Shown here in pieces: positions 42,547 to 51,229 of a stretch of 64,000 nucleotides of DNA. The stretch covers positions 482,108 to 546,107 of the forward strand of contig JODU01000001.1 of NCBI GenBank assembly GCA_000720845.1, read 5' to 3'. A model generated the notes under the pieces. The model was not told where the DNA came from and searched no databases. It was given only the letters and a program-made list of their open reading frames with translations. Each line of letters begins with the position of its first letter. Position 1 is the stretch's first letter. The stretch is from Kitasatospora aureofaciens (GTDB lineage Bacteria > Actinomycetota > Actinomycetes > Streptomycetales > Streptomycetaceae). A program made the position numbers and the translations under genes.

Positions 42547-43896
42547 ATGCGAACCGACTCTTCTCCCGGCTCCCTGCCGGCGCGGGAGCACCTCCCGGCC
42601 GCAGGAGCCGGTACGCCTGTCCTGGACGTAGTGGTCCCCGTCCACAACGAGGAGAAGGACCTCGGGCCGTGCGTCCGGAGACTGCACGAGCACCTCACCC
42701 GGACGTTCCCGTACGCCTTCCGCATCACGGTCGCGGACAACGCCTCCACCGACGGCACCCCGCACGTCGCGGCCTGCCTGGCGGCCGGCCTCGCCGCGGT
42801 CAGGTCCGTCCGGCTGGAGCAGAAGGGGCGCGGCCGGGCCCTCAGGACCGTCTGGTCGGCCTCGGACGCCCCGGTCCTCGCCTACATGGACGTGGACCTC
42901 TCCACCGACCTGAACGCACTGCTGCCGCTGGTGGCGCCGCTGATCTCCGGCCACTCGGACCTCGCCATCGGCTCCCGGCTCGCCCGCAGTTCGCGGGTGG
43001 TGCGCGGCGCCAAGCGGGAGTTCATCTCCCGCACCTACAACCTGATCCTGCGCGGCTCCCTCCAGGCCCGCTTCTCCGACGCCCAGTGCGGATTCAAGGC
43101 GATCCGCCGGGACGTGGCCCAGGTGCTGCTGCCGCTGGTGGAGGACACCGGCTGGTTCTTCGACACCGAGATGCTGGTGCTCGCCGAGCGTGCCGGGTGC
43201 CGGATCCACGAGGTGCCGGTCGACTGGGTCGACGACCCGGACTCCACCGTGCACATCGTGCGGACGGCGACCGAGGACCTCAAGGGGGTGTGGCGGGTCG
43301 GCAAGGCCCTGGCCACCGGTTCGCTGGCACTGGACCGGCTGGCCCGGCCCTTCGGCGACGACCCGCGCGACCGCGAACTGACCGGCGTACCGCAGGGGCT
43401 GGCCCGGCAGCTCGTCGGCTTCTGCGTGGTCGGTGCCCTGTCCACCCTCTTCTACCTGCTCCTCTACAGCGGCTTCCGCCACTTCGCCGGCTCCCAGCTC
43501 GCCAACGCCCTCGCGCTGCTGGTCTCGGCGGTCGCCAACACCGCCGCCAACCGGCGGCTGACCTTCCGGGTGCGGGGCCGGGGCGGAGCCGCGCGGCACC
43601 AGGCGCAGGGGCTGGTCGTCTTCGGCATCGGCCTCGCGCTGACCAGCGGTTCGCTGGCCGCCCTGAGCGCGGCGACGACCGACCCCGACCACTCCACCGA
43701 GCTGGCCGTGCTGATCGCCGCCAACCTCGCGGCCACCGTGCTGCGCTTCCTGCTCTTCCGCGCCTGGGTATTCCCGGACCCGCCGGCCACGGGCTCCCGC
43801 CCGGAACCCCACCTCCGGGACTCCCACCTCCCGGAACCCCACCTCCGGGACTCCCACCTCCCGGACCCGCAGCGCACCTGGAGCGACGCCCGATGA
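42547..43896 (+). CDS. GT2 glycosyltransferase fused to GtrA-like membrane domain
   Basis: 449 residues. Dolichol-phosphate-mannose-synthase-like GT2 domain (DVVVPVHNEEKDLGPCV, VADNASTDGT, YMDVDLSTDLNAL as DxD, FSDAQCGFKAIRRDV) followed by a four-TM GtrA domain (LVGFCVVGALSTLFYLLLYSGF ... LVSAVANTAANRRLTFRVRG ... VLRFLLFRAWVF). Such proteins make or flip polyprenyl-phosphate sugars for extracellular glycosylation. The C-terminus has a duplicated 10-residue PEPHLRDSHL. Starts 14 bp after the kinase and overlaps the next gene by ATGA. Confidence 0.94.
   Translation: MRTDSSPGSLPAREHLPAAGAGTPVLDVVVPVHNEEKDLGPCVRRLHEHLTRTFPYAFRITVADNASTDGTPHVAACLAAGLAAVRSVRLEQKGRGRALRTVWSASDAPVLAYMDVDLSTDLNALLPLVAPLISGHSDLAIGSRLARSSRVVRGAKREFISRTYNLILRGSLQARFSDAQCGFKAIRRDVAQVLLPLVEDTGWFFDTEMLVLAERAGCRIHEVPVDWVDDPDSTVHIVRTATEDLKGVWRVGKALATGSLALDRLARPFGDDPRDRELTGVPQGLARQLVGFCVVGALSTLFYLLLYSGFRHFAGSQLANALALLVSAVANTAANRRLTFRVRGRGGAARHQAQGLVVFGIGLALTSGSLAALSAATTDPDHSTELAVLIAANLAATVLRFLLFRAWVFPDPPATGSRPEPHLRDSHLPEPHLRDSHLPDPQRTWSDAR
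43801..43865 (+). repeat. 30-bp perfect tandem repeat at GT2 3' end
   Basis: A 30-bp unit is repeated exactly at 43801-43830 and 43831-43860, followed by CCGGA. It encodes PEPHLRDSHL twice and ends about 30 bp before the stop codon. Confidence 0.95.
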
Positions 43897-46100
43897 CGAC
43901 GCACTACGACCCGGCCACGCACGCCGACGGCACGAGCACCCCCGCCGGCGAGGACGGGGGACCGCCGCCCGCGGCGCCGCCCGCCCACCGCCGGCCCGGG
44001 GGGTCCCGGCTCGGCCGGGTGTGGCGCGGCCGCCCCGAGGACCCGCGCTGGGTACGCCCCGCCTTCCTCGGCCTCCTGCTGGCCACCGCCCTCCTCTACC
44101 TGTACAACCTGAGCGCCTCCGGCTACGCCAACTCCTTCTACTCGGCGGCCGTGCAGGCGGGCAGCCAGTCCTGGAAGGCGTTCTTCTTCGGCTCGCTCGA
44201 CGCGGGCAACGCCATCACCGTCGACAAGCCCCCGGCCGCGCTGTGGCCGATGGCGCTGGCGGTGCGGATCTTCGGCCTCTCCCCCTGGTCGGTCCTCGTC
44301 CCCGAGGTGCTGATGGGCGTGGGCACGGTCGCCGTCGTGTACGCGGCCGTGCGCCGCCGGTCCGGCCCCGCCGCCGGACTGATCGCGGGCTCCGTGCTCG
44401 CGCTCACCCCGGTCGCGGCGCTGATGTTCCGGTTCAACAACCCGGACGCGCTCCTCGCCCTGCTGATGTCCGCCGCCTGCTGGCTCGTCGTACGGGCGCT
44501 GGAGGACGGGCGGACCAAGTGGCTGGTGTGGGCGGGCGTCGCGATCGGCTTCGCGTTCCTGACGAAGACCCTCCAGGCCTTCCTGATCCTGCCCGCCCTG
44601 GCCCTCGTCTACGGCGTCTGCGCACCGGTGCGGCTCAGGAAGCGCCTCGGCCAGCTCGCACTGGCGACCGCCGCGATCGTCGTCTCCGGCGGCTGGTGGG
44701 TCGCGGTCGTCGAGCTGTGGCCGGCCTCGTCCCGCCCGTACATCGGCGGCTCGCAGAACAACAGCTTCCTTGAGCTGACCTTCGGCTACAACGGCCTCGG
44801 CCGCCTCAACGGCGAGGAGGCCGGAAGCGTCGGCGGGGGCGGCGGAATGGGCGGCGGCGGTGGCGGTGGCGGGCAGTGGGGCGAGACCGGCTGGGACCGG
44901 ATGTTCAACTCCGAGATCGGCGGCCAGATCTCCTGGCTGCTCCCGGCCGCCCTGATCCTGCTCGTCGCGGGCCTGATCGCCACGCGCCGGGCCGGCCGCA
45001 CGGACACCGCGCGCGCGTCCCTCCTGGTCTGGGGCGGCTCGCTGCTGATGACCACGGCCGTCTTCAGCTACATGGCCGGCATCTTCCACCAGTACTACAC
45101 GGTGGCCCTCGCGCCGTACCTGGCGGCCGTGACCGGCATGGGTGCCGCGACGCTGTGGGAGCGCCGTGAGCGTCCCTGGGCGTCGCTCGCCCTCGCCGCC
45201 GCCGTCACGGCGAGCGCGGCCTGGGGCTACGTCCTGCTCGACCGCACGCCCGACTACCTCCCCTGGCTGCGGGTGCCGGTCCTGGTCGGCGGCCTGGTCG
45301 CCGCGCTCGGGCTGGTCTTCGCGGGCCGGCTGGGGCGGCGGACGGCCCTCGCGGCGGCCGGGCTCGGCCTCGTGGCGTCGCTGGCCGCGCCCACCGCGTA
45401 CACGCTGAGCACCGTGCGGGAGGGGCACAGCGGTTCCATCGTCACGGCCGGTCCGGCCGGCGCGAGCATGGGGGGCGGCCCCGGCGGCGGCGGTGGCCGG
45501 GGCGGCGGCTTCCCGGGCGGTGGGAACGCGCCCGGTCAGGGGCAGGGCCAGGGCGGTCCGGGGGGTGGCGGCTTCCCCGGTGGCGGCACCACTCCCGGTG
45601 CCGGGGGCACCAACCCGAACGGCCAGACGCCGAACGGCCAGAACGGTCAGACGCCGAACGGCCAGAACGGTGGCCCGGCCGGCGGTCCGACCGGCGAAGG
45701 CGGCCGCACGGGAGCGCGTGGCGGCGGCATGGGCGGCCTGCTCAACGGCGCCGAGGTCGGCTCCGAGGCGAAGCGGCTGCTGGAGACCGACGCTGACGCC
45801 TACACCTGGGTCGCCGCCGCGATCGGCTCCCAGAACGCCGCGAGCTACCAGCTCGGCACCGGCGACCCCGTGATGGCGATCGGCGGCTTCAACGGCACCG
45901 ATCCGTCGCCGACCCTGGCCCAGTTCAAGAAGTACGTGGCGGACGGCCGGGTCCACTACTTCATCGGCGGCGGCACGGGGGGCGGCCCGGGCGGCGGCTC
46001 CGGCACCGCGGCGCAGATCACCTCGTGGGTCGAGGCCAACTTCAAGGAGGTCACGGCCGGCTCGGCCACCTTCTACGACCTCACCTCGCCGACGGGCTGA
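43893..46100 (+). CDS. GT39/ArnT-like membrane glycosyltransferase
   Basis: 735 residues. After a Pro-rich leader, GT39 hallmarks appear in the first loop (ASGYANSFYSAAVQAGSQSW, SLDAGNAITVDKPPAALW with the acidic residue). About ten to twelve TMs follow. Two Gly-rich inserts are present: GGGGGMGGGGGGGGQWG near residue 315, and about 75 residues of Gly/Asn/Gln/Pro repeats (NGQTPNGQNGQ) near 535-610. A C-terminal soluble domain ends the protein. It probably transfers sugar from a polyprenyl-phosphate donor made by the coupled GT2 protein. ATGA overlap with GT2 indicates coupling. Confidence 0.92.
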   Translation: MTTHYDPATHADGTSTPAGEDGGPPPAAPPAHRRPGGSRLGRVWRGRPEDPRWVRPAFLGLLLATALLYLYNLSASGYANSFYSAAVQAGSQSWKAFFFGSLDAGNAITVDKPPAALWPMALAVRIFGLSPWSVLVPEVLMGVGTVAVVYAAVRRRSGPAAGLIAGSVLALTPVAALMFRFNNPDALLALLMSAACWLVVRALEDGRTKWLVWAGVAIGFAFLTKTLQAFLILPALALVYGVCAPVRLRKRLGQLALATAAIVVSGGWWVAVVELWPASSRPYIGGSQNNSFLELTFGYNGLGRLNGEEAGSVGGGGGMGGGGGGGGQWGETGWDRMFNSEIGGQISWLLPAALILLVAGLIATRRAGRTDTARASLLVWGGSLLMTTAVFSYMAGIFHQYYTVALAPYLAAVTGMGAATLWERRERPWASLALAAAVTASAAWGYVLLDRTPDYLPWLRVPVLVGGLVAALGLVFAGRLGRRTALAAAGLGLVASLAAPTAYTLSTVREGHSGSIVTAGPAGASMGGGPGGGGGRGGGFPGGGNAPGQGQGQGGPGGGGFPGGGTTPGAGGTNPNGQTPNGQNGQTPNGQNGGPAGGPTGEGGRTGARGGGMGGLLNGAEVGSEAKRLLETDADAYTWVAAAIGSQNAASYQLGTGDPVMAIGGFNGTDPSPTLAQFKKYVADGRVHYFIGGGTGGGPGGGSGTAAQITSWVEANFKEVTAGSATFYDLTSPTG

Positions 46101-46118
46101 CCCTCGGGACCAGCAAAC

Positions 46119-46157
46119 GTTGTACAGCGTATAGGAGTCTCCTATACGCTGTACAAC
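46119..46157 (+). promoter_or_regulatory. 39-bp perfect palindrome containing promoter, abutting ATG
   Basis: Two perfect 19-bp arms (46119-46137 and 46139-46157) surround one centre base at 46138. TTGTAC (46120-46125) and TATACG (46143-46148) form -35 and -10 elements with a 17-bp spacer. The last palindrome base directly precedes the ATG, so transcription should start within about 3 nt of the start codon (leaderless). Operator for a TetR-type repressor, probably the one at 47806. Confidence 0.85.
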
Positions 46158-47660
46158 ATGACGACATCTCCCCAGGAATCCGCCGGGGAACGGGAAACCG
46201 TGCCCCCGGTCCAGGGCCACCCGCAGCGCTGGCTGATCCTCGGTGTCATCAGCCTCGCCCAGCTCACGGTGGTCCTGGACAACACCGTGCTGAACGTGGC
46301 CATCCCCTCGCTCACCGACGAGCTGGGCGCGGCCACCTCGGACATCCAATGGATGATCAACGCCTACTCACTCGTCCAGTCCGGCCTGCTGCTCACCGCG
46401 GGCAGCGCGGCCGACCGGTACGGCCGCAAGAAGATGCTGGCCACTGGCCTCGCCCTGTTCGGGACCGGCTCGCTGGCGGCCGGACTCGCGGACACCACCG
46501 GCCAGTTGATCGCGGCGCGGGCCGGGATGGGCGTCGGCGGTGCCCTGCTGCTGACCACCACGCTCGCCGTGGTCATGCAGATCTTCGCGCCAGCCGAGCA
46601 CGCCAGGGCCATCGGCATCTGGAGCGCGGTCAGCGCGCTCGGCTTCGCCTGCGGGCCGCTGATCGGCGGCTTCATGTTGGACCACTTCTGGTGGGGGGCG
46701 ATCTTCCTGATCAACCTCCCGGTGGTGGCCCTCGGTCTGGTCGCGGTCGTGACCCTGGTCCCGGAGTCGAAGGACCGGCAGGGCGACCGCCCCGACCTGC
46801 TCGGCGCCGTCCTCTCCACGATCGGCATGGCCGCGCTGGTCTACGCGATCATCTCCGGCCCTGAGCGCGGCTGGGCGTCGGGCCGGGTCCTGGCCACGGC
46901 CGCGGTCGCCGTGGGCGTGCTCGCGCTCTTCGCCTACTGGGAGAGCCGCGTCCCGTACCCGATGCTCGACCTCACCTTCTTCCGCGACCAGCGGTTCACC
47001 GGCGCGGTGGCCGGTCTGGTGCTGATCAGCTTCGGCATGGGCGGCGCGCTGTTCCTGCTCACCCAGCACCTGCAGTTCGTCCTCGGGTACGGCCCGCTGG
47101 AGGCCGGGCTGCGGACCGCTCCGCTGGCCCTGACGGTGGTGCTGCTGAACTTCTCCGGAGTGGCGGCGAAGTGGCTGGCCAGGCTCGGCATGCCGGGGGC
47201 GGTGCTGCTGAGCATGGTGCTGATGGCGGCGGGCCTGGCGGCCATCGCCACGCTGACCGGGCAGGGCTACGCCGGCACGCTGCTGGGGCTGCTGCTGATC
47301 GGCGTGGGGTGCGCGCTCGGCAATCCGGCCATGGCCCACGCGCTGATGAGCGCGATCCCGCCGGCCAAGGCGGGGGTCGGCGCCGGCGTCAACGGCACGC
47401 TGGCCGAGTTCGGCAACGGGCTGGGCGTGGCCGTCCTGGGCGCGGTGCTGACCTCGCGGTTCGCGGCGCTGGCACCCGTCGCGGCGACGTCGCTCCCGGC
47501 GGCGCTGGCTGCGGCGGAGGGTGAGGGCGAGCGGGGGCGGGTCCTCGACGCGTTCTCCTCCGGAGTGGGGAGCAGTCAGTCGGTGGGGGCGGTGGCGGTG
47601 TTGCTGGGCGGGGTGGTGGCGGCGGTGTTGTTGCGGAGGGCGGAGCGGGTGGGCGCCTGA
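46158..47660 (+). CDS. DHA2-family (EmrB/QacA) drug exporter, 14 TM
   Basis: 500 residues. MFS DHA2 motifs: LDNTVLNVAIPSLTDELGA (TM1, motif D1), GSAADRYGRKKML (motif A), and GLIGGFMLDHFWWGAIFLINLPV-like motif C region (ACGPLIGGFMLDHFWWGAIFLINLP). Proton-driven multidrug or metabolite export is likely. No Shine-Dalgarno precedes the ATG. The mRNA appears leaderless, transcribed from a promoter buried in a palindromic operator. The TetR gene 145 bp downstream is the likely regulator. Confidence 0.94.
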   Translation: MTTSPQESAGERETVPPVQGHPQRWLILGVISLAQLTVVLDNTVLNVAIPSLTDELGAATSDIQWMINAYSLVQSGLLLTAGSAADRYGRKKMLATGLALFGTGSLAAGLADTTGQLIAARAGMGVGGALLLTTTLAVVMQIFAPAEHARAIGIWSAVSALGFACGPLIGGFMLDHFWWGAIFLINLPVVALGLVAVVTLVPESKDRQGDRPDLLGAVLSTIGMAALVYAIISGPERGWASGRVLATAAVAVGVLALFAYWESRVPYPMLDLTFFRDQRFTGAVAGLVLISFGMGGALFLLTQHLQFVLGYGPLEAGLRTAPLALTVVLLNFSGVAAKWLARLGMPGAVLLSMVLMAAGLAAIATLTGQGYAGTLLGLLLIGVGCALGNPAMAHALMSAIPPAKAGVGAGVNGTLAEFGNGLGVAVLGAVLTSRFAALAPVAATSLPAALAAAEGEGERGRVLDAFSSGVGSSQSVGAVAVLLGGVVAAVLLRRAERVGA

Positions 47661-47805
47661 GGGGCCGGGGAGCGGGGCATGGTCGCGGCTGCGGGTCGGT
47701 CGTGGCTGGTCGCGCCCGCGCGGCTGAGCCGCATATCGTCACGCCCCGCACCCCTTTCCGGGGCGCCTAGCATGACCGGTGAGGGCGAGAGCGAGGTGGG
47801 CGCGC

Positions 47806-48564
47806 ATGACGAAGACAGGGCGGGAGGGGCCGCGGGACAGCGTGTGGCTGTCGAGGGAGGGGCGGCGCAGTGGGCGCCGTGGGGGGCAGCCCTCCGGGCT
47901 CGACCGGGACAGGATCACCGCGGTCACCGTCCGGCTGCTGGACGCCGAGGGCCTGACCGGGTTCTCCATGCGCCGCCTGGCCGCCGAGCTGAACGTCACC
48001 GCGATGTCCGTCTACTGGTACGTCGACACCAAGGACCAGTTGCTCGAACTCGCCCTGGACGCCGTCTTCGGCGAGCTGTGCCACCCGGGCCCGGACACCG
48101 GCCTCGACTGGCGCGCGGAGCTGCGTGCCCTGGCCCGGGAGAACCGATCGCTGCTGGTGCGCCACCCCTGGACGTCCCGGCTGGTCGGCACCTACCTCAA
48201 CATCGGGCCGCACTCGCTGGCGTTCTCCCGGGCGGTGCAGGACGTCGTGCGCCGCAGCGGGCTGCCCGCGCACCGTCTGACCGGCGCCATCTCCGCCGTC
48301 TTCCAGTTCGTCTACGGCTACGGCACCATCGAGGGCCGCTTCCTCGCCCGGGTGGCGGACACCGGGCTGAGCCCCGAGGAGTACTTCCAGGACTCGATGA
48401 GCGCGGTGACCGAGATGCCGGACACCGCGGGCGTCATCGAGGACGCCCAGGACATCATGGCGGCCAGGGGCGGGGACACCGTCGCGGAGATGATGGACCG
48501 GGACTTCGAGTTCGCCCTCGACCTGCTCGTCGCGGGCATCGACGCCATGGTCGAACGGGGCTGA
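47806..48564 (+). CDS. TetR-family regulator with TetR_C domain
   Basis: 252 residues from ATG 47806 (MTKTGREGPRDSVWLSREGRR). HTH: ITAVTVRLLDAEGLTGFSMRRLAAELNVTAMSVYWYVDTKDQLLELALDAVFGEL, the VTAMSVYWYV(D/H) form typical of tetracycline-repressor-type members with a TetR_C domain. Long helical ligand domain follows. Likely represses the DHA2 exporter through the 46119-46157 palindrome. Confidence 0.92.
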   Translation: MTKTGREGPRDSVWLSREGRRSGRRGGQPSGLDRDRITAVTVRLLDAEGLTGFSMRRLAAELNVTAMSVYWYVDTKDQLLELALDAVFGELCHPGPDTGLDWRAELRALARENRSLLVRHPWTSRLVGTYLNIGPHSLAFSRAVQDVVRRSGLPAHRLTGAISAVFQFVYGYGTIEGRFLARVADTGLSPEEYFQDSMSAVTEMPDTAGVIEDAQDIMAARGGDTVAEMMDRDFEFALDLLVAGIDAMVERG

Positions 48565-48637
48565 CCCGGCCCCGTACGTACGGCCGGCGCCGGGTCGGCC
48601 GTACGGCCCGCCGACTGTTACGGCCCGCCGGCGGGCC

Positions 48638-49108
48638 TCAGTCGTCCGCCGCCAGCCGTGCCGGGAAGCCGCCGGTCGCCACCGGTCCCCACTTCTCGGG
48701 CGTCACCCGGATGATGGACTTGCCCTGCTTGACCATGGCCTGCCGGTACTCGTCCCAGTCGGGGTGCTCGCCGGAGATGTTGCGGAAGTACTCCACGAGC
48801 GGCTCCACGGAGTCGGGCGCGTCGATGACCTCCGCGGTGCCGTCGATCTGGACCCACGGGCCGTTCCACTCGTCGCTGAGCACGATGAGGCTGACCCTCG
48901 AGTCACGGCGGGCGTTGCGGGTCTTGGCCCGCTCCGGGTAGGTCGAGACGACGATCCGGCCGGCGTCGTCGACCCCGCAGGTCAGCGGTGACCCCTGCGG
49001 GCTGCCGTCGGCCCGCCGGGTCAGCAGGATCGCCCGGTGCCGGGGGCGTACGAAGTCCAGCAACTCGGCTGGGGAGACACGGGTGTTCGTCGCGATGTTC
49101 GGTGCCAT
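48638..49108 (-). CDS. PPOX-class F420-dependent enzyme
   Basis: 156 residues. Split-barrel fold with RHRAILLTRRADGSPQGSPLTCGVDDAGRIVVSTYPERAKTRNARRDSRVSLIVLSDEWNGPWVQIDGTAEVID, the pattern of actinobacterial F420-binding PPOX proteins (TKxRNxRRDPR region). Cofactor assignment is by family. Substrate unknown. Confidence 0.9.
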   Translation of the reverse strand: MAPNIATNTRVSPAELLDFVRPRHRAILLTRRADGSPQGSPLTCGVDDAGRIVVSTYPERAKTRNARRDSRVSLIVLSDEWNGPWVQIDGTAEVIDAPDSVEPLVEYFRNISGEHPDWDEYRQAMVKQGKSIIRVTPEKWGPVATGGFPARLAADD

Positions 49109-49117
49109 GCCGCCAGC

Positions 49118-49498
49118 CTAGGACGCCGTGTCGCACTCCGCGCGCAGCGCCTCCGCGAGGTTGTCGTGGACCGGCACGTCGCGGCGCAGGCCGGAGAGTT
49201 CCAGGACGCGGCTCGCCACGCTCTTCGGGGCGGCCACCACGCGCAGCTGGGCTCCGTCCGGCAGCCGACGGCGCACGGCGGCGATCAGACGGACGCCCTG
49301 GGAGTCCATGAAACGGGTCGCGGACAGGTCAAGGACGAGCAGCCGCAGTCCGTCGGAGCGCTGCTCCACGGCGGTCGTGATCAGGGGCAGCAGCCCCGAG
49401 GCGTTGCAGAAGTCGATCTCGCTGGGCATCGCGAGCACGGCGCAGCCGGGTGGATCGCACGGCTCACACGGTTCGCAGGGATGAGGGAGGAAGGTCAC
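49118..49498 (-). CDS. STAS-domain anti-sigma factor antagonist with Cys-rich N-terminus
   Basis: 126 residues from GTG 49498 (AGGTGAG upstream). The N-terminus TFLPHPCEPCEPCDPPGCAV has four Cys in CxxCxxCx4C spacing. The STAS core follows: IDFCNASGLLPLITTAV, LRLLVLDLSATRFMDSQGVRLIAAVRRR (phospho-Ser position in MDSQG), AAPKSVASRVLELSGL. It would sequester an anti-sigma kinase when dephosphorylated. Two GHKL proteins (7192 and 14393) are possible partners in the window. Confidence 0.88.
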   Translation of the reverse strand: MTFLPHPCEPCEPCDPPGCAVLAMPSEIDFCNASGLLPLITTAVEQRSDGLRLLVLDLSATRFMDSQGVRLIAAVRRRLPDGAQLRVVAAPKSVASRVLELSGLRRDVPVHDNLAEALRAECDTAS

Positions 49499-49753
49499 AG
49501 CACTCACCTGACAGACGTCCGTCGGGCTTCCGGCCGGGCCGCTTCCTGACCCGGCCCCCATTGCACCATGCGGCGGGGCGGCGCGAAAGGCTCACCGTCC
49601 GCCGCCCGTCCCGCCGCCCGGTCCGTCGGCCGAGCGTCACCGGCACGCAACCGAGCAGCTAAAGTGCTGTTCGTCCTGTGCTCGCAGTCGGGAATGTGCT
49701 GCGGAGCTCTCCTGCGCACGGCCGTGAGGCCGCGCTTGCCGAAGAGGTTCGTG

Positions 49754-50485
49754 GTGGCTTCGTCCGAATTTACTGATTTGCCGCGTTTTCCGGTGGGCTT
49801 CGAGTTGGCCGAGGCTCTGACCGCGGCGGCTCGGGACCTGCACGGGACGGGCACCCCCGACGACACCATGAACACCGCCGTCGCACTCGCGGTACGCCTG
49901 CTGCCCGACGCCGAGCACGCGGGCATCTCGGAGATCCAGCGCGGCGGCCGGCTGCGCTCGCTGGCCTGGTCCGACGAGACCGTGCGCTTCGCCACCGAGC
50001 CCCGGCAAGGCGGCCACACCCCGCACCCGGACTGGGAGCGCCTGTGGACCACGCCCGTGGTGCGCACGGACGACAGCGAGGCCGACGGCGGCGGCAACGT
50101 CCTGTCCGGGCTCGGCCTGCGCTCGGCGCTGTCCCTGCGGCTGCGCGCCGACCGGCGCCGGGTGACCGTGCTGACCGCCTACGCCCGCAAGCCCCAGGCC
50201 TTCGACGAGGACGCCACCCGCATCGGGCGGCTGTTCACCGCGCATGTCTCCCTCGCCCTGGACTCGGCGACCGTGCGCGAGCAGCTCACCGAGGCGATGC
50301 GCACCCGGGACCTCATCGGCCAGGCCACCGGAATCCTGATGGAGCGGCTGGACATCGACGCGGCCGGTGCCTTCGAGTCCCTGGTCAAGGCCTCCCAGCG
50401 GGAGAACGTGAAGCTGCGCGACCTGGCCCGCCGCATCGTCGACGCCCACTCCGGTACGGGCGGCAGAGGCGTGACCGAGCGGTGA
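49754..50485 (+). CDS. GAF-ANTAR transcription antitermination regulator
   Basis: 243 residues. GTG 49754 is preferred over GTG 49751 because GAAGAGG then has 6-nt spacing. GAF domain (about 30-170) followed by the ANTAR domain RDLIGQATGILMERLDIDAAGAFESLVKASQRENVKLRDLARRIVDAH, which binds paired RNA hairpins to stop termination. Divergent from the STAS gene. Confidence 0.92.
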   Translation: MASSEFTDLPRFPVGFELAEALTAAARDLHGTGTPDDTMNTAVALAVRLLPDAEHAGISEIQRGGRLRSLAWSDETVRFATEPRQGGHTPHPDWERLWTTPVVRTDDSEADGGGNVLSGLGLRSALSLRLRADRRRVTVLTAYARKPQAFDEDATRIGRLFTAHVSLALDSATVREQLTEAMRTRDLIGQATGILMERLDIDAAGAFESLVKASQRENVKLRDLARRIVDAHSGTGGRGVTER

Positions 50486-50503
50486 CGGGACATCCGTACG
50501 GTC

Positions 50504-51211
50504 ATGACCCCGCCGACCACGAACACGGAGACGCTTGATCACGCCATGGCGCGCATCCAGGGCCTCGACACCCTGCTGCGCGACCTGACCGACCGGGCGG
50601 TCCACCAGGTGCCCGGTGCCGACGCCTGCTCGGTCACGGTGCGCCGCGCCGACCGGCTGATGACGCTGGCGGGCAGCACCGGCCTGCCCAGCGGCCTGGA
50701 CCTGCGCCAGTACGAGAACGGTTCGGGTCCCTGCGTGGACGCCGCCGAGACGGGGAGCGCGCAGTACTCCCCGGACCTGGCGACCGAGGACCGCTGGCCC
50801 GCCTACACGGAGTACGCGCTGGGCACGGGCGTGCGCTGTGTGCTGGCGCTGCCGCTGGCCGTCGAGGGTGAGACGGGTGCCGCGCTCAACCTCTACGGCA
50901 TCGAGCCCGACTCCCTGGCCCAGGGACTGGACGCGGCCCGCACCTTCGCGGAGCGGGCCGCGGACGCCGTGAACGAGGCCCTGCGCATCGAACGCCAGCA
51001 TGCCTCGGCGGCCGACGTGCGCACCGCCCTGCTCTCCCGCAGCGTCATAGACCAGGCGGTCGGCATGCTCATGGCCCGGGAGCGCATCGACGCCCACCGG
51101 GCCCTGGAGCGGCTGCGCCGGGCCTCACAGGAGCGGAACGTCAAGCTCCGGGACCTGTGCGCCCAGGTGGTGGCCCGGGCGTCCGGCGGCGCCTCGCACC
51201 GCGGGACGTGA
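50504..51211 (+). CDS. GAF-ANTAR regulator (second copy)
   Basis: 235 residues. GAF domain with VTVRRADRLMTLAGSTGL, YENGSGPCVDAAETG and LALPLAVEGETGAALNLYG, then ANTAR SRSVIDQAVGMLMARERIDAHRALERLRRASQERNVKLRDLCAQVV. Starts 18 bp after the first ANTAR gene, so co-transcribed. The GSGPCVDA motif with Cys is typical of this subfamily and may sense redox state. Confidence 0.92.
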   Translation: MTPPTTNTETLDHAMARIQGLDTLLRDLTDRAVHQVPGADACSVTVRRADRLMTLAGSTGLPSGLDLRQYENGSGPCVDAAETGSAQYSPDLATEDRWPAYTEYALGTGVRCVLALPLAVEGETGAALNLYGIEPDSLAQGLDAARTFAERAADAVNEALRIERQHASAADVRTALLSRSVIDQAVGMLMARERIDAHRALERLRRASQERNVKLRDLCAQVVARASGGASHRGT

Positions 51212-51229
51212 ACACCGCGGGCGGTGGCC

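Noticed and set aside
43464..46349. 961-codon open frame on the minus strand
   Set aside because: Antisense to GT39 and GT2. High GC removes stops in this frame. No domain or signal seen.
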